Positions 24,826 to 32,263 of a stretch of DNA of 64,000 nt are shown here, one piece after another. Each line of letters begins with the position of its first letter. Within the stretch, counting starts at the first letter, position 1. The position numbers and the translations under genes are program-made. The notes under the pieces are model-generated. The model had not been told where the DNA came from. It saw nothing but the letters and a program-made list of their open reading frames with translations, and searched no databases. This DNA comes from an uncultured Clostridia bacterium (GTDB lineage: Bacteria; Bacillota; Clostridia; Oscillospirales; CAG-382): assembly GCA_947628695.1 (NCBI GenBank), contig CANRAV010000001.1:1-64000 (forward strand), written 5' to 3'.

Positions 24826-25111
24826 CCGCGAGCGAAGCGAGCATACAATCAAACTTGAATTTTCCGCGGGCATGTACCGCGGAAAATTCTCCTTGGATTC
24901 CCGCGAGTGCCTACCTCCCGCCCCCCGTGGGGTGGGGGTAGGCGCGAGACGCGAGTGAACGGGAATCTATAATAACAGAAGGCACCCCGGAAAACCGCGT
25001 TTTCCGGGGCGCCAACCTTTTAGCCCATTCGGGGCCCCCGAAAAGGCGTAAGGCTTTTTGTGGATTAAAATCGGGGGGACCCCCGAAAATCGTAAGATTT
25101 TTGGGGGATTA
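24826..25111 (-). repeat. Composite structured repeat, copy 1 (3' of spoIVB)
   Basis: Read on the minus strand from the spoIVB stop codon: hairpin with CCCCC/GGGGG ends and a TTAC loop; hairpin GGCGCCCCGG/CCGGGGTGCC; ATTATAGATTCCCG pairing with CGGGAATC around an inner GCCTACC/GGTAGGC stem; and GAATTTTCCGCGG/CCGCGGAAAATTC. The same modules, order and orientation occur after dut at 52919-53212. With the three-hairpin repeat this explains the whole 530-base gap after walJ. Confidence 0.8.
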
Positions 25112-26263
25112 TCGGAGCATATTCTCTATAAATATCCCGTATCCCCTTGTGGGGTCGTTTATCAAAACGTGCGTGACAGCGCCGACAAGCTTTCCGTTTT
25201 GTATTATGGGGCTTCCGCTCATCCCCTGAACTATGCCGCCGGTCTCGTCGAGAAGGCGGCTGTCGGTGACCTTTATCAAAAAGTTTTTCGTCTCGCCGCT
25301 GTCCTTGTATATCTTTTCAATCTCTATCTCAAACTTTTCGGGCGTGCTGCCGCTAAGCGTGGTGTATATAAACGCCTTCCCCGTCTTCAGCTCCTCCTTA
25401 AGACCTACCGGCATAGGCTCCGAAAGCCCTTCCGGCAGCTCGTCCAGCCGGCCGTAGACGCCCGTGTCGGTGTTGCTTTCGATAAGCCCGCGCTGCACGT
25501 TGTCAAAGCTGCCCTTAAGCTCGCCGGGGACGCCTGCCGTCCCCTTTTTAACGCCGGTTATATCCACGTCAACTATAACGCCCCTGCCAAGCGGCATAAG
25601 CGCGCCGGTGTCGCTGTCGCATATGCCGTGGCCAAGCCCGGCAAAGCTGCCGTCCTCGGCGTTTACATAGGTAACTGTGCCTATCCCCGCCGTCGAGTCG
25701 CGCACCCAAAGCCCCCCGCGGTACTTGTTCTCCTCGGCGGAAAGCGCCGGATACAGCGTTGTCTCAAGCTCCTCCTCGCCGCGCTTTAGGAGTATATTTA
25801 CGGGATCCTTGCCCGATTCTTCGATAAGTCTGCGCAGCTCGTCCGCGCTTTCAAGCGGCGTGCCGTTCAGCGCAAGAAGTATGTCGCCCTTCCGAATATC
25901 GGCGTCTGCCGCAGGGCTTGTCGTTTTGCCGAAGCCCTCGACGTCCGTCAGCCCGACGACAAGCACCCCTTCGGTGAAGAATTTTACGCCGAAGGCCATC
26001 CCGCCCGGACACAGCCCCTCGGTTTCAAGCACGTTGAGGGCAACCCTCTTGACGGGGAGCACGCCGAGAAGGCGAACCGTGGCGCTTTCCCCGTCGACGG
26101 TGGAGGTCAGAAACGGAGAGTCAAGCCTCACTCCCACCTCGGCTCCGACGTCCTCGGAGGCAAAAACGCAGATGCTGTCGGGAAGAGACTCGGCGGCGCG
26201 GTCGGCAACGCCCAGCAAAAGCAAAACAGCCGCCAAAACAGCCGCTTTAAATCTGTTTTTCAT
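25109..26263 (-). CDS. spoIVB: SpoIVB sporulation signalling serine peptidase
   Basis: 384 residues. One N-terminal hydrophobic segment (about 7-23) anchors or exports it; a PDZ-like domain (about 90-180) precedes the S55 peptidase domain with GLGHGICD (His) and the hallmark GMSGSPI (347-353), ending N-D-P-T-R-G-Y-G-I-F-I-E-N-M-L. Made in the forespore, SpoIVB crosses the inner forespore membrane and triggers sigma-K processing through SpoIVFA. The ATG at 26263 has only a weak ribosome binding site; an upstream extension to 26410 has no signal-like content. The structured repeat begins at its stop codon. Confidence 0.95.
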   Translation of the reverse strand: MKNRFKAAVLAAVLLLLGVADRAAESLPDSICVFASEDVGAEVGVRLDSPFLTSTVDGESATVRLLGVLPVKRVALNVLETEGLCPGGMAFGVKFFTEGVLVVGLTDVEGFGKTTSPAADADIRKGDILLALNGTPLESADELRRLIEESGKDPVNILLKRGEEELETTLYPALSAEENKYRGGLWVRDSTAGIGTVTYVNAEDGSFAGLGHGICDSDTGALMPLGRGVIVDVDITGVKKGTAGVPGELKGSFDNVQRGLIESNTDTGVYGRLDELPEGLSEPMPVGLKEELKTGKAFIYTTLSGSTPEKFEIEIEKIYKDSGETKNFLIKVTDSRLLDETGGIVQGMSGSPIIQNGKLVGAVTHVLINDPTRGYGIFIENMLR

Positions 26264-26571
26264 CGTAAACCCGCTTTCGTTTTTTAGCTTTTGCCTGTAA
26301 TTTGCGCCGCCTGTGCCGAAAATATTCGGATAAAACGAAAAAGACAAATTTTTAATTGCAGGAAGAGGCGAAGGCTTTTTGCCGGCGACGCCGCTGCGCC
26401 GACAGCACATGCGGCAACGAAAAAATCAAGCGGCCTGCGCCGCGCTTGCGGCGTCCTCTTTTCCTTCGGCGCAGCCTCTTCAGCCGCCGCTTTTTGTGCC
26501 TTCGCACCTGCCTCCGAGCCGAATGCAGCGCTCTTTTTTCTTAAAAAACGGGAAAAATTTGTAAACGGCTA

Positions 26572-26600
26572 TTGACATTGAGCCCAAAACGTGATATATT
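26572..26600 (+). promoter_or_regulatory. tRNA-Leu promoter
   Basis: TTGACA (26572-26577), 17-base spacer, TATATT (26595-26600). The roughly 120-base leader before the tRNA can form a CCCCGGT/ACCGGGG stem and a GGCGCGCC/GGCGCGCC palindrome. 26264-26571 holds no gene I can support. Confidence 0.8.
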
Positions 26601-26723
26601 CTAATCAGAAAGATTGCGAGTTTTTCATTTTTCCCTTTCTTTTTCCCCGGTTCGTTTGAACAAAATTCAAGCTGACCGGGGGTCTTTCTGCGAGGGCGCG
26701 CCTGCGCGGCGCGCCGTCTGCAC

Positions 26724-26806
26724 GCGGATGTGATGGAATTGGCAGACATGCCGGTCTTAGAAACCGGTGCTTCGGCTTGCAGGTTCAAGTCCTGTCATCC
26801 GCACCA
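26724..26806 (+). tRNA. tRNA-Leu (anticodon TAG)
   Basis: 83 bases with encoded CCA. Acceptor GCGGATG/CATCCGC, anticodon loop CTTAGAA in a CCGGT/ACCGG stem (anticodon TAG), a long variable arm as in class II tRNAs, and T arm GGTTCAAGTCC. Confidence 0.95.
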
Positions 26807-26814
26807 AAAAACAA

Positions 26815-26842
26815 GGCACCCCGCATGGGGTGCCGTTTTTTT
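26815..26842 (+). terminator. tRNA-Leu terminator (first of three)
   Basis: GGCACCCC GCAT GGGGTGCC then GTTTTTTT. Similar hairpins follow each later copy of the tRNA 3' end. Confidence 0.88.
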
Positions 26843-26870
26843 GCGTGTGGATATTGAAGGGCAGGACTTG

Positions 26871-26947
26871 AAACGAGCTCTGCGAGCCGCGAGCGTTAAG
26901 CGACGCGGGGAGCAGGAGGAAGAGCCGGGGGCTCTTCCGATCGCGAG
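26871..26947 (+). repeat. 77-bp tRNA-linked core element, tRNA-Leu copy 1
   Basis: Identical to the core next to tRNA-Ala (11999-12075, opposite strand). Begins AAACGAGCTCTGCGAG and ends GATCGCGAG, with an internal GGAAGAGCC/GGCTCTTCC hairpin. Confidence 0.9.
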
Positions 26948-27035
26948 AAGAAAGTCCTGTCATCCGCACCAAAAAACAAGGCGCCCCGCATGGGGTGCCG
27001 TTTTTTTGCGTGTGGATATTGAAGGGCAGGACTTG

Positions 27036-27112
27036 AAACGAGCTCTGCGAGCCGCGAGCGTTAAGCGACGCGGGGAGCAGGAGGAAGAGCCGGGGGCTCT
27101 TCCGATCGCGAG
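27036..27112 (+). repeat. 77-bp tRNA-linked core element, tRNA-Leu copy 2
   Basis: Exact copy, 165 bases after copy 1, again followed by AAGA and the tRNA-Leu 3' end. Confidence 0.9.
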
Positions 27113-27174
27113 AAGAAAGTCCTGTCATCCGCACCAAAAAACAAGGCACCCCGCAGGGGGGTGCTTTTTTGCTG

Positions 27175-27203
27175 TTGAAATTGCGTGGCGGGAGTGGTAT
27201 AAT
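27175..27203 (+). promoter_or_regulatory. mscS promoter
   Basis: TTGAAA (27175-27180), 17-base spacer, TATAAT (27198-27203). Confidence 0.75.
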
Positions 27204-27239
27204 GAGGGCGGAAGATTTGCGCGTTGAAGGAGGAGCTTT

Positions 27240-28046
27240 ATGAACTGGAAAAGCGTTTGGGAGGAGATTTACCGCATCGGCGCTTCCTGGGGGTTGAAGC
27301 TTGTCGGCGCCCTGGCGGTGCTTGTGATCGGCCTTAGGCTTATAAAATGGGTCAAAAAGCGCCTTGCGGGTGCGAAAAAGCTTGACAGGACGGACGGAAG
27401 CGTGCGTTCCTTCCTCGTTAGCTGCACGGGCGTGGCGCTTTACACGGCGTTGTTTTTGACCGTCGCCATGATGCTTGGCATACCGACGACTTCGTTCTTG
27501 ACGGCGCTTGCTTCCGCCGGGGTGGCGATAGGCCTTGCGCTGCAGGGTGCGCTTTCGAACTTCGCCGGCGGGATAATGATACTTATATTCAAGCCCTTTC
27601 GCGTGGGTGACTACATAACGACGGAGAAGGCAAGCGGCACGGTCGACGCGATAACCGTCGTTTACACTGTGCTTAGAACCGTCGACAACAAGCATATAAC
27701 CGTTCCGAACGGCACGCTTATGAACGCCGTGGTGGAGAACCACTCGGCAGAGAAGCTTCGCCGCGTGGACATCGACTTCGGCGTAGCATACAGCAGCGAT
27801 ACAGAGCGCGTGAAGGCGCTTCTCATCCGCACGGCGGCGGCAGACGGCCGCGTACTTGCCGACCCTGCGCCCTTTGCCGCCCTCACCCGGCAGGACGACA
27901 GCGCGCTTGTGTTCACGTTGCGCGCCTGGTGCAAGACGGAGGACTATTGGGACGTGCGCTTTGCGCTTACGGAAAGCGTGAAAAAGGCCTTCGACGCGAA
28001 CGGCGTTGAAATCCCCTTCCCACAGATGGATGTGCATGTGAAATAA
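27240..28046 (+). CDS. mscS: MscS-family mechanosensitive channel
   Basis: 268 residues, close to E. coli MscS. Three membrane helices: about 15-37, 58-82 and the pore helix about 88-115 rich in Gly and Ala (ALASAGVAIGLALQGALSNF). The beta domain follows with F-K-P-F-R-V-G-D-Y-I and P-N-G-T-L-M-N-A. It opens under membrane tension to release solutes on osmotic downshock. AAGGAGGAG precedes the ATG; a terminator follows the stop codon. Confidence 0.93.
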   Translation: MNWKSVWEEIYRIGASWGLKLVGALAVLVIGLRLIKWVKKRLAGAKKLDRTDGSVRSFLVSCTGVALYTALFLTVAMMLGIPTTSFLTALASAGVAIGLALQGALSNFAGGIMILIFKPFRVGDYITTEKASGTVDAITVVYTVLRTVDNKHITVPNGTLMNAVVENHSAEKLRRVDIDFGVAYSSDTERVKALLIRTAAADGRVLADPAPFAALTRQDDSALVFTLRAWCKTEDYWDVRFALTESVKKAFDANGVEIPFPQMDVHVK

Positions 28047-28062
28047 TCTGCAAAGCGCTTAC

Positions 28063-28098
28063 CCCCGAAAAGCCCGGTGGCTTTTCGGGGATTATTTT
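28063..28098. terminator. Terminator between convergent mscS and esterase genes
   Basis: CCCCGAAAAGCC CGGT GGCTTTTCGGGG stem followed on the plus strand by ATTATTTTT. Confidence 0.8.
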
Positions 28099-28847
28099 TG
28101 CGGTGACAAAAGCCACTGCAGAAGGAGTGTTTCCTCAAAAGCGGGGGTCCAGGCGTTGTGCGCGTCGCGCACAAACTCCGTGTAGTCGGCGGGAATGCCG
28201 AGCTTTTTAAGCGCCGCGGCCATGTCGCGGCTGGCGCTTACGGGCACGCTTTGGTCGCCGGTGCAGTGGAAAGCCCAAATGCGAAGGCCTTTAAGCCTCT
28301 CTGCCTCCGTGGGGTCGCCGCCGCCGCATATGGGCACTATGGCGGAGAAGGCCTTCGGGTGCCGAAGCGCAAGGTCCCAGGTGCCGTATCCGCCCATGGA
28401 TATGCCGCAAAGCACGGCCGTTCCTTCCTCGGTGCTGCCGGAGGCAATGAGGCTTTCCATAAGCTCAAATACCGCTTGAAGCTCGGCCGTGACGGGCGTG
28501 TTCTCCAGACTGTAGGAGCCTCCGTCGAAGGCGGCCTTGACCCAGGAGCTGCCCTCCGGGCACTGCGGAGCTATCACGGTGTACGGGACATCGGCAAGCA
28601 GCTCTTTCGCACTGTCGGAGACGAGGTAGTTCACAAGCGCGCACTGGTCCTCTATTTGAAGGCGGTTGTCGCTTCCCCTCCCGCCTGCGCCGTGCAGGTA
28701 GACGAAAAGCCTTGCCTTACCCTCGGCCGCAGAGCGGTAATATCGGTAGTTAAGCGCGGTTCTGCTCCCCTCGAAGGTCCTTGCCTCGGTTCTGTCAAGC
28801 ACCTCCCCGGCGCTTGCCGGCTTTAAATTCGTAAAATCAATGTTCAC
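28092..28847 (-). CDS. Alpha/beta hydrolase (esterase/peptidase-like)
   Basis: 251 residues. Oxyanion-region motif YLHGAGGRGSDN, nucleophile Ser150 in C-G-I-S-M-G-G, acid Asp198 (C-T-G-D), His230 (R-D-A-H). It resembles the PHB-depolymerase/prolyl-oligopeptidase-like esterases; substrate unknown. No signal peptide, so intracellular. The GTG start at 28847 overlaps the addA stop (GTGA), so it is co-translated with addA. A related domain with an altered nucleophile occurs in the protein at 51116-52270. Confidence 0.85.
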   Translation of the reverse strand: MNIDFTNLKPASAGEVLDRTEARTFEGSRTALNYRYYRSAAEGKARLFVYLHGAGGRGSDNRLQIEDQCALVNYLVSDSAKELLADVPYTVIAPQCPEGSSWVKAAFDGGSYSLENTPVTAELQAVFELMESLIASGSTEEGTAVLCGISMGGYGTWDLALRHPKAFSAIVPICGGGDPTEAERLKGLRIWAFHCTGDQSVPVSASRDMAAALKKLGIPADYTEFVRDAHNAWTPAFEETLLLQWLLSPQK

Positions 28848-31800
28848 TTTGTGTTTCCTCCCTTTGTGTTTACTTCTATTTCTTTGCCCAATGACAGCGA
28901 GTAAATATACGCCTCGCGCACCTTCTTGCCCGTGAGCCTTTCTATATAGTCGGCGTAAAGCGAAAGCTGCGTCCCGTGTCTTTCGGCAAGAAGCCGCTCG
29001 TCGCCGGGCTTTGCAGAGTCCGTCTTGTAGTCCACAAGCGTAAAGCTGCCGTCTTCGTTCTCGAAAAAGCAGTCTATAACGCCCTGAAGAAGCACGCTTT
29101 CCGCCCTGTTCTCCCCGAAAAGGGAAGCGCTTACGCGCGTTGTAAAGCGCTTTTCGCGGTACACCCGCTTTGACGCCTTAAGCCGTAAGTACAAAGCGGA
29201 GCGGAAGAAGCGGCCGAGGGAGTGCACGTTTAAAAGCGCGTACTGCTCCTTCGTTATAAAGCCCTTCAAGAGAAGCCTCTTTGCCTCTGCCGGTACGTCC
29301 TTTTCCGCAAGTGAAAAGTCCGCAAACTGCAAAAACAGGTGGTTTGCGGTGCCGACCGACGCACCGTCTGCGGCAGACGCGAACACGGGGCGCTTGTCGT
29401 CCGCCTTCGCTTCCTCCGGCGCAAGCAGGCCGTTTTCCAGCCTTTTAAGAGTGGAGACGGAGTATTTGGCCGTCACCCTCTCGGGCAAGGAGTCCTTCGC
29501 GATGGGCGGAAGAGGCAGCTCACCCTCTGCGGCCTCGGCGGGGGAAAGCGGGGTTACGGGTATCTCTGCGTCCTCCGCGTTCACCGTTTCAAATACGAAG
29601 CTTTCGTCTTTTACAGGGCGCAGCGCGTGAAGGAACAGGTCGGCGTAGTAGGTGGGGCTTGTTTGGGCTTTGGCAAAGTATTTCTCCGCCTCGCCGCTTA
29701 TGGCGGCGCTTACGTAAAGCCGCTCCCTTGCGCGGGTAAAGGCGACGTACAGTATGCGGTACTCCTCCGCCACGGACCTATCGCTTTCGGCCTTTCTCGC
29801 CGCATCGCGAAGCAGGGTGCTTTTCTTCCACGCCTTCGCCTGCCTTGAAAGCTTAAAGCTTACGCCCTCGAAGTAGTTGGCGCACACCGCGTCATTGCTG
29901 TTTTTTTTCATCTTGCCGCCGCAGCCGCAGACGAATACTATGGGGAACTCCAGCCCCTTCGCGCCGTGCACGGTCGTAAGGCGCACGCTGTCCTCCGGCG
30001 CGCCTCGCAGCGCGTACGGGCCTTGATCCGCCTCCTCCAAGCGCGATATGTATTCCACAAAGGCGTAGGCGCCCTTGTAAACGCCGCTTTCAAAGCTCGT
30101 TGCCATGTCGAGAAGCGCAAACAGGTCTTCCTTGTAGGGCTTTTCCGCCCCCTCCGGCGCGTAAAGGAAAATCGAGGTGTCCTCGTACAGGTACCAAAGC
30201 AGCTCGTTTGCGGGCATGAACAGCGCCCTTGTGCGGTATATGCGAAGCTTTTCGAGAAAGGCCTTGCACTTTTCCGCAACCGCCTCCGGCGCGCGCTTTA
30301 CAAGGCGCGGCTTTCCCTTGCACGGCTTCACCTCCGCACTGCCCTTAAGGCGAAAACGAGCGTTTACAAAGCGGCCGGAGCCGCCTGCGGCCGCGCAGAC
30401 GTCCCCGTAAAGGCTGCCGCCGCTGCGAAGTGCAAAGAGGTCGTCCGCCGTAAAGCGGAAGATGGGGCTTCTGAGCAGGGCCGCAAGCGATATGTCGTCC
30501 GTCGGGTTGTCTATAACGCGAAGCAGGGAAATCGCAAGCAGCACCCCCGGCTGCGTAAGCAGCCGCGTTTTTGACTTAAGCATGGCATTGGGCACGCCGC
30601 GAAGGGTCAGCGCTTCCCCTACGGCCTTTATGTCCTCCTTATTGCGCGCAAGCACGGCTATGTCCTTAGGCGGCGTTCCCGCGCTTATAAGGCGCACTAT
30701 CTCCTCCGCTATGTATGCGGCCTCTTTGTGTATATCCGCCTTTTCGTAAAGGGTAACGCGCACAGGTTCGCGTCCGGCCGGCGCGCGCTTGCCGAAGACA
30801 AGCCTTTCCGCCTTGTAGTCCGTCCCGGCGCTTTCTGCGGTGAAGACCTTGTCAAACAGCAGGTTGCAGAAGCTTATGATGTTTTCGTCACAGCGGAAGT
30901 TTTCCTTAAGGAATATCCGCGCGGTGGGTGCGCCTTCGTCTACGTCCGCAAAGCTGTCGCGGAAGCTTGTGAAAAAGGTCGGGTAGGCGTTCCTGAAGCC
31001 GTAAATGCTTTGCTTTACGTCGCCGACCATAAAGCGTTTTCCCTCGCCTATGGCGCGGAAAACCGCGTCCTGCAGGGGGTTTACGTCCTGGTATTCGTCT
31101 ATGAAGATCTCGCTGTACGCGTTCTGCAGCCCTTTGCAGAAGCCCGTCTTGACGTATCCGCCCTCCGTCTTCGTTAGAAGCAGGGAAAGCATGAGATGCT
31201 CTGTGTCTGCGAAGTCAAGGATGCCCCTTTCGCGCTTTGCCGCCGCGTAGGCATCGTCGAGCTTTTCCATAAAGGTGTAGAGAGCCGTAAGTACCTTCCC
31301 CTCCTCGGCGTATTCGGTCTTAAGCTCTTCCTCGCCGCGGCGGTAGGAGGCGGCGGTCTCTATGTGCTTTTTCCACTTTTCAAAGGCGGCAACGTAGGCT
31401 CCGGTGCTTTGCGGCCGCCGAAGGCTTTCCGGCGTACAGTTTTCGCAAAAGGCGGCGTATCCCACCTCAAACGCCGTCTGCATGCGGGAGCTTATTGCGG
31501 AAACTTTGTCTGCAAATTTTGCCTGGCTTTCATTTGACGCTTCCGCCTCCATAACGGCGGCGCACTCTGCGGCGGCGCTAAGGCGCTTCCCGATGGCGGC
31601 CTTCACGCGCTCTCCTGCCTTGCAGGCGAAAAAGCCGCTTTCCGAAAGCGTCTGTTCGTCCTCGTTGTGCTTTGCAATTGCCTCCGCGAACCAGTCCATA
31701 TAGAAGGGGTAGGCGCGAAGCCTGCCATAAAGCCTTGTCACGGCCGTCATAAGGCCTTTGTCGCTGCTGTAGCTTGCGAAGTTGTCAAGCAGCAGCGAGG

Positions 31801-32251
31801 CCGTTTCTTCGTCGTCCTCGCAAAGGCTTGTAAGCACCTCGTCTGCGGCAGAGTTCAAAAGCGCGTCGCAAAGCGTCTCGTCGCCGACGGCCGTCCCCTC
31901 CGTAAGGCCGAGGGCTGCCGCGTTTTGGCGCACACAGCCGAGGCAGAAGCTGTCTATGGTGCAGATGTCGGCACCGCTTACGGAGTAAAGCATCCGGCGT
32001 AAAGCCCTGTTCTCCGGCCTTGCGGCGGAAAGGGAGGCAAGACGCGCAGACAGCTTTTCCTTAAGGTCGGCAGCTGCGGCGTTGGTGAAGGTCACTACAA
32101 GAAAGTCGCGTATGTCGCCGCCGCGTTCTATGCGCCGCATGATCCTTTCGGCAAGCACCGTCGTCTTCCCGCTGCCCGCGCCTGCGGAGACAAGTATGTC
32201 CTTTGTCTCGGTCTCTATGCACTTCTTTTGGCTTTCGGTAAATTCGTACAC
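28844..32251 (-). CDS. addA: AddA helicase-nuclease subunit
   Basis: 1135 residues. UvrD-type helicase with Walker A AGAGSGKTT near residue 20, D-E-Y-Q-D-V motif II (about 385), and V-T-F-T-N-A motif; the C-terminal RecB-like nuclease shows G-V-I-D then L-V-D-Y-K-T-D (about 1070-1095). With AddB it resects double-strand breaks until a Chi-like site and loads RecA. GTG start at 32251 after AAGGGGGG, 12 bases past the addB stop. Confidence 0.95.
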   Translation of the reverse strand: MYEFTESQKKCIETETKDILVSAGAGSGKTTVLAERIMRRIERGGDIRDFLVVTFTNAAAADLKEKLSARLASLSAARPENRALRRMLYSVSGADICTIDSFCLGCVRQNAAALGLTEGTAVGDETLCDALLNSAADEVLTSLCEDDEETASLLLDNFASYSSDKGLMTAVTRLYGRLRAYPFYMDWFAEAIAKHNEDEQTLSESGFFACKAGERVKAAIGKRLSAAAECAAVMEAEASNESQAKFADKVSAISSRMQTAFEVGYAAFCENCTPESLRRPQSTGAYVAAFEKWKKHIETAASYRRGEEELKTEYAEEGKVLTALYTFMEKLDDAYAAAKRERGILDFADTEHLMLSLLLTKTEGGYVKTGFCKGLQNAYSEIFIDEYQDVNPLQDAVFRAIGEGKRFMVGDVKQSIYGFRNAYPTFFTSFRDSFADVDEGAPTARIFLKENFRCDENIISFCNLLFDKVFTAESAGTDYKAERLVFGKRAPAGREPVRVTLYEKADIHKEAAYIAEEIVRLISAGTPPKDIAVLARNKEDIKAVGEALTLRGVPNAMLKSKTRLLTQPGVLLAISLLRVIDNPTDDISLAALLRSPIFRFTADDLFALRSGGSLYGDVCAAAGGSGRFVNARFRLKGSAEVKPCKGKPRLVKRAPEAVAEKCKAFLEKLRIYRTRALFMPANELLWYLYEDTSIFLYAPEGAEKPYKEDLFALLDMATSFESGVYKGAYAFVEYISRLEEADQGPYALRGAPEDSVRLTTVHGAKGLEFPIVFVCGCGGKMKKNSNDAVCANYFEGVSFKLSRQAKAWKKSTLLRDAARKAESDRSVAEEYRILYVAFTRARERLYVSAAISGEAEKYFAKAQTSPTYYADLFLHALRPVKDESFVFETVNAEDAEIPVTPLSPAEAAEGELPLPPIAKDSLPERVTAKYSVSTLKRLENGLLAPEEAKADDKRPVFASAADGASVGTANHLFLQFADFSLAEKDVPAEAKRLLLKGFITKEQYALLNVHSLGRFFRSALYLRLKASKRVYREKRFTTRVSASLFGENRAESVLLQGVIDCFFENEDGSFTLVDYKTDSAKPGDERLLAERHGTQLSLYADYIERLTGKKVREAYIYSLSLGKEIEVNTKGGNTK

Positions 32252-32263
32252 GCTTATCCCCCC

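Larger units (their letters stand above)
26787..27136 (+). repeat. tRNA-Leu 3'-end tandem array, 165-bp period
   Basis: The last 20 bases of tRNA-Leu (26787-26806) recur at 26952-26971 and 27117-27136, spaced exactly 165 bases. Each unit is 20 bases of tRNA end, 64 bases with a terminator hairpin, the 77-bp core and four linker bases (AAGA). The two full units are nearly identical (one A/G change seen in the terminator stem). Confidence 0.92.

Noticed and set aside
26787-27136. CRISPR-like array
   Set aside because: Repeats are contiguous 165-base units without variable spacers, and no cas genes are present.
26730-27227. 165-codon open frame running through tRNA-Leu and the 165-bp repeats
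   Set aside because: It starts inside the tRNA, has no ribosome binding site, and stays open only because the repeat length is divisible by three. The same peptide appears in the tRNA-Ala copy simply because the DNA is the same.
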